From positions 158,602,676-158,666,675 of the forward strand of contig NC_072792.1 of NCBI RefSeq assembly GCF_028583425.1: DNA of 64,000 bases. The letters are read 5' to 3'. Position 1 is the first letter of the stretch, and each line of letters opens with the position of its first letter. This DNA is from Eublepharis macularius (Eukaryota > Chordata > Lepidosauria > Squamata > Eublepharidae). Below the pieces are notes generated by a model, which was given only the letters and a program-made list of their open reading frames with translations, had not been told where the DNA came from and ran no database searches. Below, piece after piece: positions 32,915 through 45,235 of the stretch. A program made the translations under genes and the position numbers.

Positions 32915-34784
32915 CTGCATACACACAAAGATTCAACAAAAATATGTCAATACATTCTTTTAATTGTATTTATATTTCTAGTCTTTTTAACTCCAAAAAT
33001 TCTTCACTCCATTTCTCAGTATAGGATGCATTCTGAATGATTTTGTATTTCTTTATTGCACAAGGGCTTTTGTAATACCTAGATACCTCAAGTGTTATTA
33101 CCATTCTTTAAGCAGAATTCAGCTTGACAAATTATCAAAAAGATCATGCACAGAAGGTGAAAATTATAAAAGTTTTCTCATCTGGAAATTTTAGATTGTG
33201 AACAAGGTAACTGGCCTTTGAAGATGATTGGCTACAACAGCATTTTTCTATTCCAAAGAGTTACATGGCTAAAAATCTCCAAAGACAGATCAGTACTACT
33301 ATTCCTTTTTTAAAAAATTAAGAGTTTTTTTACACTTAAAAATAAATATAAAAATGCTACGATTATGCACAAAATAATAAAACAAACAAAAACAACTAAT
33401 CAACATACAAAAACATACATGCATAACACAGAAAAAAAACCTAAAAGGTTTCCAATTTTCTCCAAATCAAATATTCATATCATGTCAAATCTGTACTTTC
33501 TCTAGGTAATTATTAAAAATTCTTTTTTCTTATATCAAAATCCCTTAATCCATAAATCCACAAATTATCAAACCATTATCTATTTCATACAAAGAGTACT
33601 ACCATTCCTATAGGGGTGAGGCAGAATGTTGTCTATGAATACCTGGCAAGTTCATTGCTGAGATAGTATCTGAACTCATTCCTAGATCAAACGCACTGTA
33701 CATCTGTAGTAATTCAGAAATACCCTACCAAACCCCTCCATTACAACCACTGAAGCACCATTTTGAGTGCAATGCCCCAGTTAAGAACTCCATTCCTAAA
33801 GGGATCTGTCAAAGAAAAAAAGAACTGTTATCTGCAGGGCATATACTGGTGATCTGCCAGGATGAGGAGCCCTATCTATGGGTCAGGTGTAAGGAGAATG
33901 AATGATGGTGGTTAATCCCTGTGCCAGGGAAGAGAGGGAAATCTGTCTTTGACAGTGCAATTCTTGGCACTTATGCTTGAACTATCTGGGGATTCCCATT
34001 CATGGCAGGAAAACTGAACCTGTCCTTCGAATAAAAGAGACCAGACATCAGGCTGATACAGGTTTCCCCAACAGCTTGTTCCCTGAAACAGGGATTAGAA
34101 GCCTTGGCATAAACTACAGATCAAGGACTTGTTACTGCAGTAGTCAGAGTATTCCAGAGGGAACAAAGAGACTAAGAACGTAAGTTTCCTACCTCCATGG
34201 AAGGCTGTGCACGGTGAATTTGTTCTTCTTACCCGTGAGCTGCCTCTCTTTGCTAATCACTGATTTAGTGCAGAATTAACTATGGGGTTTGAGTTCGAAG
34301 TAAATACAACTCAGCCCCCCCCCCCATCATGACCTGCTGGGATCCCATAGATACTGAGAAGGTGGGTCTGTTCTGTCTGAAGAGAGAGGTGGCACCTATT
34401 CAGAGCTTGTTCTGATCCTTCCCATTTGCAGGCCTTTAACCAAGTGACCCATTGTGGCATGGCACTTTGGCAAACTACTTCCCGTTTCCTACTCAGAAGT
34501 AAAAGCAGCTTCTAAACAGTGTCTGGGGTTCACATAAGTAGGCACAATTTTTCTCCTCTACTATGGTGCAGAGGACAGGGAAGGGGGATCAAAAACCTGC
34601 AAAGTTGTAGGATGCTTAAAAGGGAGAGCATGATCAACTCTTCTGGTGGAAGAGCCTAGGAGTTTTTGCATGTGCTAATATTTCCTTACCTGGAGTATTG
34701 TAAGAGGTAAAAAGCCTAGTAAAAATTGCTATTGCAAACAAAACTGGCAATGTTCCCAAACCAGAATGTAGGAAAACAGGGTTG
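32915..34784 (-). other. RNF17 intron segment
   Basis: AT-rich; 33300-33600 resembles the AT-rich 3' UTR of the local L1 copies but not clearly enough to call. A C run is at about 34315-34325. No gene seen. Confidence 0.45.
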
Positions 34785-34791
34785 CACTTAC
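34785..34791 (-). other. Splice-donor-like GTAAGTG in the DIRS-2 left end
   Basis: The minus strand reads gttacag-GTAAGTG, matching a 5' splice-site consensus. The same motif occurs at the equivalent position of the other DIRS copies. Confidence 0.55.
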
Positions 34792-35049
34792 CTGTAACTG
34801 TTGTTCATCTAGGTCTTTGTGCAGGCACACACTGGGAACTGCGTTTGTGCAGGCCAGCCGCTTGGAATAGGATTTCTTTAGCTTATAGGCTATTAAGGAG
34901 GGGGGAGCAACCTCCAAGACGGTTTTTCCTGCCGACATGGTCACGATTGGAAAGGTCTCCCCTTTCCCCAGTTCTTCTGTGCCACCATAACCCCTTTCCA
35001 ATCAATTCAGAGAGCTCACAGTGGGACGGGGATGGGTGGAAAATGTGTG

Positions 35050-35140
35050 TCTGCATGAAGACCTAGATGAACAAGTTACAGATAAAGTGCGACCATGTTT
35101 TCATCTATGGTGTTCAGTGCAGTACCACATTGGGAGAATA
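35050..35140. repeat. DIRS-2 internal complementary region
   Basis: The first part (gaagacctagatgaacaagt) complements the left terminus. The second part (catctatggtgttcagtgca) complements the right terminus at about 40985-41015. Confidence 0.75.
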
Positions 35141-35689
35141 GCAAGCGACTCACCAGGTGATGGGGTGATGCTCTCAGGCAAAGAGAGACTGCAAGACTGC
35201 CTGACCCACTGCTGATACCCTCCTGGAGTTGATATCCATCGCATAATGTTTCACAAAGGTCTCCTCTGATGACCAAGTAGCTGCTTGACAGATGTCCGCA
35301 TGTGGAACTCCTCACAGGCACACAGCTGATGTGGCTTGTGCTCTTGTTGAGTGAGCTCGAAGGAAAAAAGGGCAAGAAACTTTGATGGCTTTATAACAAA
35401 GCCTAAGAGCTGACACCACCCATCTCAGTATCATTTGAGAGGATGCTGCCTTGCCCTTATTGAGATCTGAATGGCAAACAAAAAACATGGAGTCTTTGCG
35501 AAAAGACTGAGTTCTGTCCTTGTAAAATAAAATGGCCCTTCTTTCTAGTGCATGCCGTGTACATTATGGGGGGGATTTAGGGTTGGGGGAAAAACACCGG
35601 GAGAGAGATGTTTTAAGACACTTGGAACTTGGAGACCACCTTAGGCAAAAATCGCAAACTGGTATACATCACTGTAACAACAATTGATT

Positions 35690-35893
35690 TCTGTATCACC
35701 CTTCAGGACAACTTAATATCCACTCAGAGCAGTTTACAAAGTATGTTATTATCTCCACAACAGTCACCCTATGAGGTGGGTGGGGCGGAGAGACTCAAGG
35801 TCACCCAGCTGGCTTCAAGTGGAGGAGTAAGGAATCAAACCTGGTTCTCCAGAAGAGTCCTGCTGCTCTTAACCACTACACTAAACTGACTCC
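35690..35893 (-). mobile_element. Sauria-type SINE inside the DIRS-2 recombinase
   Basis: The minus strand shows the head with ggttaagagcagcaggactc, the B box ccaggtttgattcc, and the ccagctgggtgaccttgag and cctcatagggtgactgttg blocks. It splits the DIRS recombinase homology. Confidence 0.8.
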
Positions 35894-35899
35894 CCTACT

Positions 35900-36430
35900 C
35901 TATTAGGGCAAACTTGCAGGAAAAGAGGTTCTACACTGAGTGCCCTAATCTCATTAATCCTGGCTAAAGTGAGAGCCAGCAAAAAGGCCACTTTTGATGA
36001 CAGAAGGGACAAAAGACAAGTCGCCATTGGCATGAATGGCTTCAGCATAACTTAGCTAGAACCAACGAAAGGGCCATTGTGGCACTAAAGGAGTTCTTGA
36101 TGGGTATAGATTATATAAACCTTTTAAAAACAATTTTTATAAACAATGAAAGAAGACTGTCTTCACATCAATACCCTTGTGAAATGCTGAGATAGCAGCT
36201 AGGTGGATTTTCACGGATGAGGAAGACAATTCCGCTACTTGCAGAGATACTAAATAGTTGAAAACTCCAGGCAACGAGCAGGTATCTGGGTAAATCCCTT
36301 TAGTGACAGTCCATAGTACAAATCTATTCCATTTAGCTGCATACAACTTCCTGGTAGAGAGTCTGTGGACATCAAGTAATACATTTGCTCTCTCTCCAGA
36401 GAACTGCAAGTCTACTGTCCTAGGAACCAC
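35900..36430 (-). pseudogene. DIRS-2 tyrosine recombinase, broken
   Basis: The N-terminal core-binding part (36137-36430) reads LSTRKLYAAKWNRFVLW and SSVKIHLAAISAFHKG. Further down, VAFLLALTLARINEIRALS (about 35930-35995) is the catalytic arginine box. The frame is interrupted between them, and a SINE removes continuity downstream. Confidence 0.75.
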
Positions 36431-36894
36431 GTTGTCAGATGTAATATGCCTAAATCGTGGTGCTGTGTGAATCCATAAGTAAGTCCTGTGCTAGTGGTAG
36501 ATGGACTTAAGACCCCCTGGGCAGACGTTTGACCTTATGGAACCAAAGCTGATGTGGCAAAAGGGAGCTATGAGTATGCTAGTGTTTCTGTCTGTCTGTA
36601 TCTTGCAGACTACTTTGTGTATCAGTGGAATGGGAGGGAATGCATAAAATAGCTCCTCTGTCCACTGAATTTGAAACACATCCTCTAGGGAATGCTTCCT
36701 CTCCCCCCCCCCCCGCTTGCCCTGCCCAACATGGGGGCCTTTATATTGAGTTGTGTAGCGAAAAGAGCCACCTGAGGGAAACCCCACAGTAGGAAAATGT
36801 GGTGAATATATTTGTCCTTCAGGACCCATTTTCCCATCCTGCTGAGATGGTCTGCCCTGGTGTTGTGTACTCCTGCAATGTGTAGGGTCGAGAG

Positions 36895-37105
36895 TAGGGT
36901 TGCCTGCCTCCAGGTGGTGGCTGGAGATCTTACAGAATTTCAACTGATCTCCAGGCCATAGAGGTCAGTTCCCCTGGAGAAAATGGCTGCTTTGGAAAGT
37001 AGACTCTAGAGCATGATTCCCTGCTGAGGTCCCCCCCCCAACATCCTCTCCAGACTGCGCCCCCAAAATCTCCAGGAATTTCCCAGCTTGGAGCTGGCAA
37101 CTCAG
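36895..37105. mobile_element. hAT-type MITE in the DIRS-2 RNase H region
   Basis: It begins tagggttgcctgcctcc and ends in the inverted gagctggcaactcag. Flanks gtcgagag (36887-36894) and gccgagag (37106-37113) form an 8-base target duplication with one mismatch. The interior has the common reptilian phrases ctccaggtggtggctggaga and cagttcccctggagaaaatgg. Confidence 0.85.
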
Positions 37106-37270
37106 GCCGAGAGCATAATACCATGGGTGATAGCCCAGTTCCATAGACAAATAATTTATTTGCAGAGTTTCCTTGTCGTGGTTCTACTTTGCTTATTTAT
37201 GTAAAATACTGTGGTTGTATTGTCTGACAGGATCTGGAGCTTTTTGTTCGAAAGTATATCTGAGAGAGAG
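37106..37270 (-). pseudogene. DIRS-2 RNase H fragment
   Basis: The minus strand encodes LQILSDNTTTVFYINKQ, the DNxTTVxYxNKQ motif of DIRS RNase H. The rest of the domain is separated by the MITE at 36895-37105. Confidence 0.7.
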
Positions 37271-37665
37271 TTAAGTACATAGTAAACTGCTCGTAACTCT
37301 AAAAGTTAATATGATTCCCTTTTTCAAGGGCAGATCAAACTCCATTAACCGATACCTCCCCACAGTGACCTCCTCATCCCTGTAGGAAGGTGTCTGAAGT
37401 GAGGGTACTTCATGACTGGGTGTCCCTTAGACAACTTACTACAGTCTGAACACCACCTCAAATAACTTAAGACCTTTCTAGGCACTGTTTGTGGGGACTG
37501 GATTCCTGGCTGGAAATGTCTGATAAACTACAGCTGTAAGGTTCTCATTCTCAAATGTACTAACAGAACTACGACCATAGTTGAGGCCATCAACCCCAAT
37601 AATACTTGGATAGAATGTGCAAACTGAAACCTACTTGATTGGAAATGCTGGGGCAAATTAGTCAG

Positions 37666-38472
37666 TCAGGTCAGTCTGTCTGAAGGTAAGTATGCCCTAT
37701 TCACCCTGGAGTCTAGTATTGCCACGAAGAATTTTATAGTTTGACTAGGTAACAAATCCAATTTTTTCCAGTTTATTACTAGTCCCAGTAACTTGCAAGT
37801 AGTCAAGATTAAGTTTATATGTCCCTTCAATTCTGCTGGGGAACTTGCTGTGATCAACCAATCATTGAGGTAGGGGTAAATAGAACAACCCAACCTCCTC
37901 AAGGGAGCGATCACTACTGCCATATACTTCATAAACACTTGAGGTGCTGTAGCTAGCCCAAAAGGTAAAGCTGTGTATTGAAACACCTGGTCACGGAAGA
38001 CAAACCTGAGGTATTTCTTATGTTTTCAGTATATTGAGATGTGGAAATAACCATCTTGTAGGCCTAAGGCCGCAAACCATGCATCACATGATACCATGTT
38101 AATAACCCAAGGGAGTGTGACCATTCTAAATTTTGAAATTCTCAAGTGGTCATTTAAACCTCTTAAATCTAGGATGGGTCTCTTATCCCTGTCCTTCTTA
38201 TCCGCTAAAAAGAAACGGGAGAAGAACCCAGAGGGCATATCTGATTCCAGTTCTCTCTGAAGAGCCCCTTTGTCTAATAATGTCTGTATCTCTTCTTGTA
38301 GTTCAGGTATTGTATTACTGGGGGCCAAAGATGGCAAACAAGTAGGAAGCAAGATACAGAATTCCAACCCGTAATCTATTTTAATGATAGACAGAACCCA
38401 AATATCAGAGGAAATGGCCTGCCAAGCCTGGAGGAACTTCAATGATATGCCCTCAGCAATGAGACCACTCAT
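37666..38472 (-). pseudogene. DIRS-2 reverse transcriptase, broken, altered active site
   Basis: The upstream frame (38026-38472) has TIPELQEEIQTLLDKGALQ, FFLADKKDRDKRPILDLRGL and LQDGYFHISI. The second frame (37666-37986) has YTALPFGLATAPQVFMK, then YPYLNDWLI. These are the fingers, the LDLRxLN block, the PFGLxxAPxxFxK block and the active-site YxDD of DIRS reverse transcriptase. The last motif reads YLND, losing one catalytic aspartate. With the frameshift this marks a dead copy. Confidence 0.85.
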
Positions 38473-38492
38473 CTCTGACCTTCTAGTCAGAA

Positions 38493-40591
38493 CTAGCCCT
38501 TCTGATTCTGTGAAGAATTTTTATTCGGCTGATCTTGATGAGCTGACTTGGAATGTCCAGACTGTTTTCTTCTGGAACAAGACTGGCTCAAGTAAGGTGC
38601 TCTATTTGGATACTGTGGCCAGTAAGGGCTGGAACCTATATGGATGATAATCATGCCTCCATTGGTAACCTTGTCTCCCCTCACATCTATAGGCAGATCC
38701 TCCAGATCCAGATGGCAGGATGCCATAGGATTTAGCTGTCTGTCAGTCCTTCTTCTTGGACAGGTTTTCTTCTGTTTTTTTCTGAAAACAAGGAGGCGCC
38801 CTCAAATGTCATGTCCTCTACCTTCGTACATGTTTCAAGGGGCAGTGCCGTTGACCTAAGCCACACATGTCTGCGTAAGACCATCATGGTATTCAGACCT
38901 CTTGCCAAAACATCCAGAACGTGCCTGCTGGTGCTGATTTATTGTTTTGAAAGAATCATTGCTCTGTCGTAATCAATTTGGCCAATGATTTTTTTCTCCT
39001 CTGGTAAGGTGTCCACAAAAGTGGCCATCCTCTGCCACAAGAATATTTGCTATCTGCTCATAATAGTGTGGTAATTTGCCATCTTAACAGTTAGGGCAGA
39101 TCCTGAATAGATCTTCCTACCCACCGCATCTAGCTTCTTCCCTTCTTTATCCACAGGTGTTGAGAAATTGCCCTGCCTGTGTTTGACGTGGAGTTCTTCT
39201 GCAATCATAGAAGCAAATGAGTGCATAAAAATGTAAGGAAGTTTATCCTATTTAATCTTGTATAAGGTTTCCACCTTCTTTATTGTTGCAAGAATGGAGG
39301 CAGGCTGCTAGCATAAGCTGTCCATGATTTCCACGAATCCATCGATCATGGGAAAGGCTACTGTATCTGGAGTATCTAAATAAATATATTTCAAGATACT
39401 GTCTCTTGGCTTCTGTTGCAGTTCACACATCTATATTGAGAGACTTCACCAGCATCTGCTCAGAGTATAGTTTGAAATCAATATTGGGTGAGTTCTGTTC
39501 CAAGTCACCCATAGTCTCTTCTGGTGACAGGTCCGAAGTTAAACTCGGACTATGTTTGGCCTCCACAAGCTCTGGTTCAGACTCTGACTCCAACCTAGGA
39601 TCCAAAGTGATAGCATGAGCTCGGGAGTGCCAACTCAGGTCTGAGAGATGAGTTGACTTCATTTGAACCAAGTGTTCCAAAACCAAGGGCATGTAAGGGT
39701 AAGTCAGGTATTGATCCCAATCATGGGGACAATTGGCTAGTGGGTATGGAGGATACCACGGTGGGCACTGATACAAATAATGTGCTTTTCAGCAGATGAA
39801 TACATTTCCCTGCATTGCCCCTTCTTCATTCTGGTTTCAACATAGGATGCTTGGGACCCTGAACTTGACCTTCTATGGGTAAGATTGCCGATGACACCTC
39901 TGCCGTAAAGTCGGTAGTAAGAATTGGAGTCGGTGACTTAGTGCAGTCCCGGGGTTTGCGCTGAGGCTTTTCCAAATGTTAAGATTTATCTTTCTGTTCT
40001 CTAGCTGTGGATCCAAAGGAGCCTCCTCAGTTCCAGTCGGTACCAGGTAGTACTCCGCCCTGAGCCTGCGAAAGTGGGCTCCGCCCTGAGCCTGCGAAAG
40101 CGGGGAGGGCGGAATATAAATATAATAAATTAAATTAAATACTCTCCAGTTGTACTTGCTGTCGACCGGACGGCTTGCTGTAGACCAGATGGACGCTAAC
40201 ATTTCTCGAGATTGCGAGAGTTGCTGAATCTGACCTCAAGGGTGAGCTCTCAGATCCAATGAGACACTGTTAGACATCAGGTCCAAAGGTGCAATTGGCA
40301 CTGGTTCAGATACGCGGTGCTGTATCTGCTGCTGGGGCAGATACTTTAGCAGCCGGGCTACTGGCACTGGACATGGCTTTTTCCCAAAGCATCGCTTTTA
40401 ATTGGGAAGCCTGATCCCCTCTTGCTTTCAGGGAGAATAACTGGCAATGCTTGAACTTCTCCATGAACTTCTTCCAAGAATGCCAAGCACAACGAATAGC
40501 TATCAATCTTGGCCATTTTAGTGCCACACTCTGCACACCTTTTGAATAAGGATTTATCCACCATCTTGGCTGATTCCCAAACATGGAGCAT
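38493..40591 (-). pseudogene. DIRS-2 gag-like region, broken
   Basis: The N-terminal part (40306-40591, two registers) has FKRCAECGTKMAKIDSYSLC, the CxxCGxxM..C pattern that opens DIRS gag proteins. A middle part (39423-39776) has PPWYPPYPLANCPHDW and an acidic ESESEPELVEAKHS stretch. Stops and frameshifts separate the pieces. Function is inferred only from position and pattern. Confidence 0.6.
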
Positions 40592-40894
40592 GCTGGGGAG
40601 GGAGGGGAGATTTCAATCTAACGCAATTGTAACTCACTGCTTCCACCATCCGTATGGAAAGGGGAAAAAAAAAACTTTTTTAAATGATGTAACTCGAAAC
40701 ACACTAATAACTATCAACTACAAAACTATTTTAACTACTTCAACAATTATTAACAACTATTCAGAAAAAGGCAAAACGAGAGAGACTAAGAAATGAACAT
40801 TTGTTTCTCACGACAGCAAAAAACAAACAAGAGAAAGAAGGGGGCGACCTCTCCAATCATGTGACCATTTCAGCGGGAAAAACCAGCTCGGAGC

Positions 40895-41020
40895 AGTCTA
40901 CAAAGGAGGTCGCCCCCCGTTAATAGAACGTAAGCTAAAGGAATCCTGTTCTGAGCAGCTGGCCCGTACAAGCACAGTTCACAATGTGGGACTGCACTGA
41001 AGACCATAGATGAACAACAC
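40895..41020. repeat. DIRS-2 right inverted terminal repeat
   Basis: It complements 34797-34925 with scattered mismatches. It includes a gtaagctaaaggaatcctgt block, and actgcactgaagaccataga at its outer end. Confidence 0.8.
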
Positions 41021-41482
41021 AGTCACCCTTGGTTCTTTGAAAGAAGGTATATTCAGTAAATATCTAGTTAATCATCTTGACTTCTCACAACAGTTCAATT
41101 CTTTGCACCTTCTCTTTGATCACCTAAATAAGGTGATCATTTTACCACTTAAAATGCCCCCATAGGAAGATAAAATCTACCTAAGACAGGAAATCCATCT
41201 GAATAAATCATCACCGTGATTCAGTATTCTTAATGTATTACTATTATAATTCTATCCAGACTACAACAAAAGCATCTAGACAACAAATACTGGGAGGAAG
41301 GTGGGTATGTATTTAAAATAAATCAGACTTGACATGCACAGTTCTATTGTACATCATAACCAATATGTGAGAAGGTACAACAAAAACTTCTTCTGTACTC
41401 TCAGAAACCAAAGAATACTAGCAGCTAATTATGCATTCTATAGGATTAAATGCTTCAACACAGTAATTTGAAAGATGCATAC

Positions 41483-41589
41483 CTTCTTTTTCTAAATGCC
41501 AAACCTTCTTTAATCATGTATTCCGAAATGTCAGTATGTAATCCATCAGCTCTGTGAAACATTTTTACAGGAAATGGTGCTTCTTTCCC
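41483..41589 (-). CDS. RNF17: RNF17 coding exon
   Basis: It reads GKEAPFPVKMFHRADGLHTD, ISEYMIKEGLAFRKR, with acceptor TTTTCTCCCAG and donor GTATGC. The PVxMFHxxDGxHxDISEYMIKxGLA block ends the first extended Tudor module in the window. It starts in phase 0 and ends with two bases of an Arg codon. Confidence 0.94.
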
Positions 41590-42344
41590 CTGGGAGAAAA
41601 AAATGAACTGTTAGGGTAACTGGGGGTGGGGGTGGGTGGGGGCAGAGGAGACCATATTCCTGTTCTTCAGATATTGTGTTGCTTTCCAAGAGTTATTCAC
41701 TGTGCAACAACTTACCAAACCACAAACGTTGTATCATGTAAAGGGATGGGCACAATCCAAAATACAAACCAAAGTTTGTCACGAACCGAGCTGGGTTTTT
41801 TGTTTGTGAACCAGCGGTTCATCAGAGAGTATTTCTGATGAACTGCAACGAACTATGATTTTTAGGGAGGTTCATTTTTTGGTTTGTCACTGCAGATAGC
41901 CTGGCACCAATCAATCTATTCCCTAGGCAACCGGGGGGGGGGGGGGGGGAATGGACTTCTGCTCCTGGTTTAAGCAGGTGGGAAAAATTCACTTTGAAGA
42001 CACTCACTCCAGATCCCTGAATTCTAACTAGGATATCCTCATTATGTTTGCACTGATCAAAGATTTACAACCTATATAGTTTTTTCTAAAGTATTAGTAA
42101 TTTACACTTACATTTTCCCTTTCTAAAATGTTTTTTGTAAATTTTACTATCAAAAACATTATGTCTACTCCAACATCCAAAGTGTTAAATAGATACTTTT
42201 GTAAAACTGATAGCATGAGTACTGCAAATCTACTATTTGGCATATTATCGTAGGACAACCAAGGGAACACCAATGCCAGCCCTTGATAGGCAACTCTGGC
42301 TGCCAACCAGAGAGCTCCTATTCTGCTCTATGGGAGCAGAAGGC

Positions 42345-42351
42345 TATATAA
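42345..42351 (+). promoter_or_regulatory. TATA-like box in copy A
   Basis: TATATAA sits in a conserved context (accagagagctcctattctg upstream, ccccagctccca downstream). Copies B (45229-45235, TATACAA) and C (63281-63287, TATATAA) keep it. Confidence 0.4.
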
Positions 42352-42879
42352 CCCCCAGCTCCCAGGCGAGTGGTTTCATTTTCCACCAGGCACTTAGAGA
42401 GGGAAAACTGCTGTTAGATTTTCAGTCACAGAGAAAGGTATTTGAAGCTTGTGCTTGAGATTCTGGTGCTTCAGGGTGTAGAAGCACCTGCTTCTTCTGT
42501 TCCACAGCCAGACTCAGGGGCTGAGCCTAGTGGGTTACTCATCTATTATTATTTTGAGCATCTCTCCCGGTGCCAGCCTCAGGGGTCAAGCCTAGTGGGT
42601 TCCTGTGAAGACTCCCAACCAACCTCCCAGGTTATGACCGAGGACCAGTAGGCGTCCTGCAAGGGTCGGCTCTTGGGAGCTCTTATTGTAACCTAGTTTT
42701 TGTGATACAGTAACAGAACCCATTTTGTTAGATGTATAAAATTTATCCTTAGTTGGCAAATATATATATCATAAAATCAGTTTAAGAATTGCTGCTTATA
42801 AATTCACTTATAGTCCAAAGGACATAAAAATTGTATGGTGCCATTCCCCATCCCCTCCCTCCTCTTCCCCCCGGTCCAC

Positions 42880-43740
42880 TATGCCCACTGTCATCCTAGT
42901 CCCAACACACTTCTGCTACTCCTAGGGTCTGCCATTCTACTCTGTAACCTGTCATTCCAGTACCAGAGCACAGATTCTGGTTCTGAGGGGCTGTCATTGC
43001 ACTCGGAGGGCTTTCAATCCAGACCCAGACGCCTCCTCCTACTCCCAGGGTCTATCATTCCATTCTGGGGCTTGTCATTCCAGTCCCAGAACACTTCTGC
43101 TATGGCCAACGGTTCTCATTCCACTCTGGCAGCTGTTATTCCAATCCTAGAATGCTCCTGCTATAGGCAAGGGCAGTCATTCCACTCTGGGGGCTGTCAT
43201 TCTAGTTCCTCAACACTTCTATTCCCAGGGGCTGCTGTTGCACTTGGGGGACGGTCATGCCAGTCCAAGAACACATCTGCTACTTCAAGCGGCTTGTCGT
43301 TTCATTCTGGGGGCTGTCATTTCATTTCTCGAATACTTCTGCTACTCCGAGGGGCTCTCATTCTATTCTGCAACCTGTCATTCCAGTACCAAAGCAGAGA
43401 TTGTTCCGAGGGGCTGTTATTGCACTCAGGGAGCTGTCATTCCAGTCACAGAACAGTTTTGCTTGTCCCGGGGATTGTCATTCCACTCTAGGAGCCATCA
43501 TTCCAGGCTCAGAGCGGTTTATCTGTTCCTAGAGACTGTCATTCCAGGCCCAGAACAGTTTAGCTGGTCCCAGGGATCATCATTCCACTCTGGGGGCCTT
43601 CATTCCAGCCCCAGAGCAGTTTAGCTGGTCCCAGGGATCATCATTCCACTCTGGGGGCCTTCATTCCAGCCCCAGAGCAGTTTAGCTGATCCCAGGGACC
43701 GTCATAGCTGATTCCCGGGACCGTCATTCCACTCTGGAGG
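42880..43740. repeat. About 60-base minisatellite in copy A
   Basis: About fourteen units carry ctgtcattccactctggggg, ctgtcattccagtcc and cttctgctactcccaggg. The last two full units, starting at 43559 and 43620, are nearly identical with a 61-base period. Near-multiples of three leave frames of up to 218 codons open, but these have no gene signature. Confidence 0.85.
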
Positions 43741-44149
43741 CCACTGTTCCGTTCTCAGAGGAAGATTCTCTAACTCCATGCCACGTTTTCATTGCAACTT
43801 TTTGGTGCTGCAATGTATTTCAATGGAGCCAGTATAAGTTAACTGGCATTTGTGGTTCCCGTTATATCTAATGAAACTTTCCTGGGGGTACCCGCTTTGA
43901 GGGTCTATAACTCGGGTCATCCAAAATTGAATCTTCTCCAAACTTGGAGGACGGCTGGAGGAAAGCCTGCTGAAGACTCCCTGTGAATTTGGCATCTCTG
44001 ACTGTCAAGCGGCCGTTCTACGGCCTCCGACTCTCAAGGAGGCCGTACTACAAACCAACAAACCGGTTCACAAACCGGGTAAGTTCATGAACGTTTGTGG
44101 TTCATAATGAACCACAAACCACTATTTTCCGAGTTCATACCCATCTCTA

Positions 44150-44912
44150 TTCATGAAATTTCACTTCCTGATATATCAACTTGCTCTATACTCTACAGCT
44201 ATCAACAAAAATAAGCATTCAGAATTAAACTTCTTTGGAGTCAATGAGACTTTCAGTAAGTATACTTGTCTATGGAAAAAATCTTTGACAGTGTTGCAAA
44301 TGAGTAAAAGAAGATTTCATGGCCAAGTGGTATATAGAAATGAAATGCTTCCATTTTAAAATGCGTTCCCTTCACTATTAGTTTAGCTGTGATCTATTAT
44401 CTTTTTTTCTTTTATTTTTGCTGCTCAGCATTAAACACAAACTTTTTCCTGGCCTTTTAATGTTCTTTTTAGTAATATGATACTTAGCTGTATAGTTGTT
44501 TATCATAATCAACATTATGTTCTCTGCAGATAACTTTCAAATAATAAAATGTGCTTCCCTTCACCATACAGAGCAATTCTGTGATGAGACTCTGAAACTC
44601 CCCATTACGGGATGACTGATTAGAAAGCCATACTCATTCATCAAGCACGATGAACAGTAATTTGTACTCCTAAATATGCTCCCAGGTATTTCACCAACAT
44701 ATATTAGGATTAATAATTAAAAATCATGCAGGGTACCTTTCTGTGATACCCACTGTAAAAAATCAATTATCCCTTTAGAGTATGACATATTTAGGGAGAA
44801 TCACATCTGTTTCAATATGGACATATCAACATATTGGTACACAGCCTGGGATCAATTACTGGCATAGTGATCTGAGGAAATGATTAATGGAGAACTGTAT
44901 GATGGAAGATAG
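44150..44912 (-). other. RNF17 intron segment between hAT-like copies
   Basis: AT-rich, with no gene or repeat recognised. Confidence 0.5.
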
Positions 44913-44920
44913 CTCTGTAC
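44913..44920. repeat. Target-site duplication of copy B, left
   Basis: ctctgtac is repeated exactly at 52096-52103. The 8-base length is characteristic of hAT transposition. Confidence 0.85.
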
Positions 44921-45228
44921 TAGAGATGGGCACAAACCGAAATACAAACCAAAGTTCAGCATGAACAAGGACGGTTTGGCGTTCACTAACAGGTGGTTCG
45001 AGGGACCTCATTTTTCATGAACCGCAATGACTTTTAGGCTGGTTTGTTTTCGGTTCGGGATTCCAGACAGCCTCACACCAATCACTCAAATCTCTAGGCA
45101 ACTGAGGGGATAGTTATCTGCAGGCCTTCTGCAGTCCTGGGAACACCAATTTTAGCCCGCCAAACCTTGATAAGGCAGATCTGGCTGCCAACCAGAGAGC
45201 TCCTATTCTGCTCTACGAGAGCAAGGAG

Positions 45229-45235
45229 TATACAA
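45229..45235 (+). promoter_or_regulatory. TATA-like box in copy B
   Basis: TATACAA lies 150 bases after a CCAAT at about 45079, in the same flanking context as in copies A and C. Confidence 0.35.

Larger units (their letters stand above)
34785..41030 (-). mobile_element. DIRS-type retrotransposon, most complete copy (DIRS-2)
   Basis: The left end (34790-34920) and the reverse complement of 40895-41020 are inverted terminal repeats sharing gttgttcatcta, cagcagctgctc/aggatt-ctttagctta and gcgacctcc. An internal complementary region sits at 35050-35140. On the minus strand the order is gag remnants (38493-40591), reverse transcriptase (37666-38472), RNase H (about 37165-37265 and onwards) and tyrosine recombinase (35900-36430), as in autonomous DIRS elements. 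All frames are broken. A SINE (35690-35893) and a hAT-type MITE (36895-37105) have inserted. It lies in the RNF17 intron between exons 32616 and 41483, in sense with the gene. Confidence 0.88.
41741..44149. mobile_element. Long hAT-like element, copy A
   Basis: It starts agggatgggcac followed by aatacaaaccaaagttt and ends with gttcatacccatctct. Both ends are rich in inverted gttcatgaac/aaaccacaaac motifs. The end regions match copy B (44921-52095). The interior has the CCAAT/TATA-like cassette, a 17-base G run (41933-41949), an AT-rich insert and a 60-base minisatellite. No transposase frame is seen. A clean target duplication was not found for this copy. Confidence 0.65.

Noticed and set aside
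42835-43491. Plus-strand open frame of 218 codons
   Set aside because: It lies wholly in a 60-base tandem repeat and its residues simply repeat the unit. No domain, and period near a multiple of three explains the openness.
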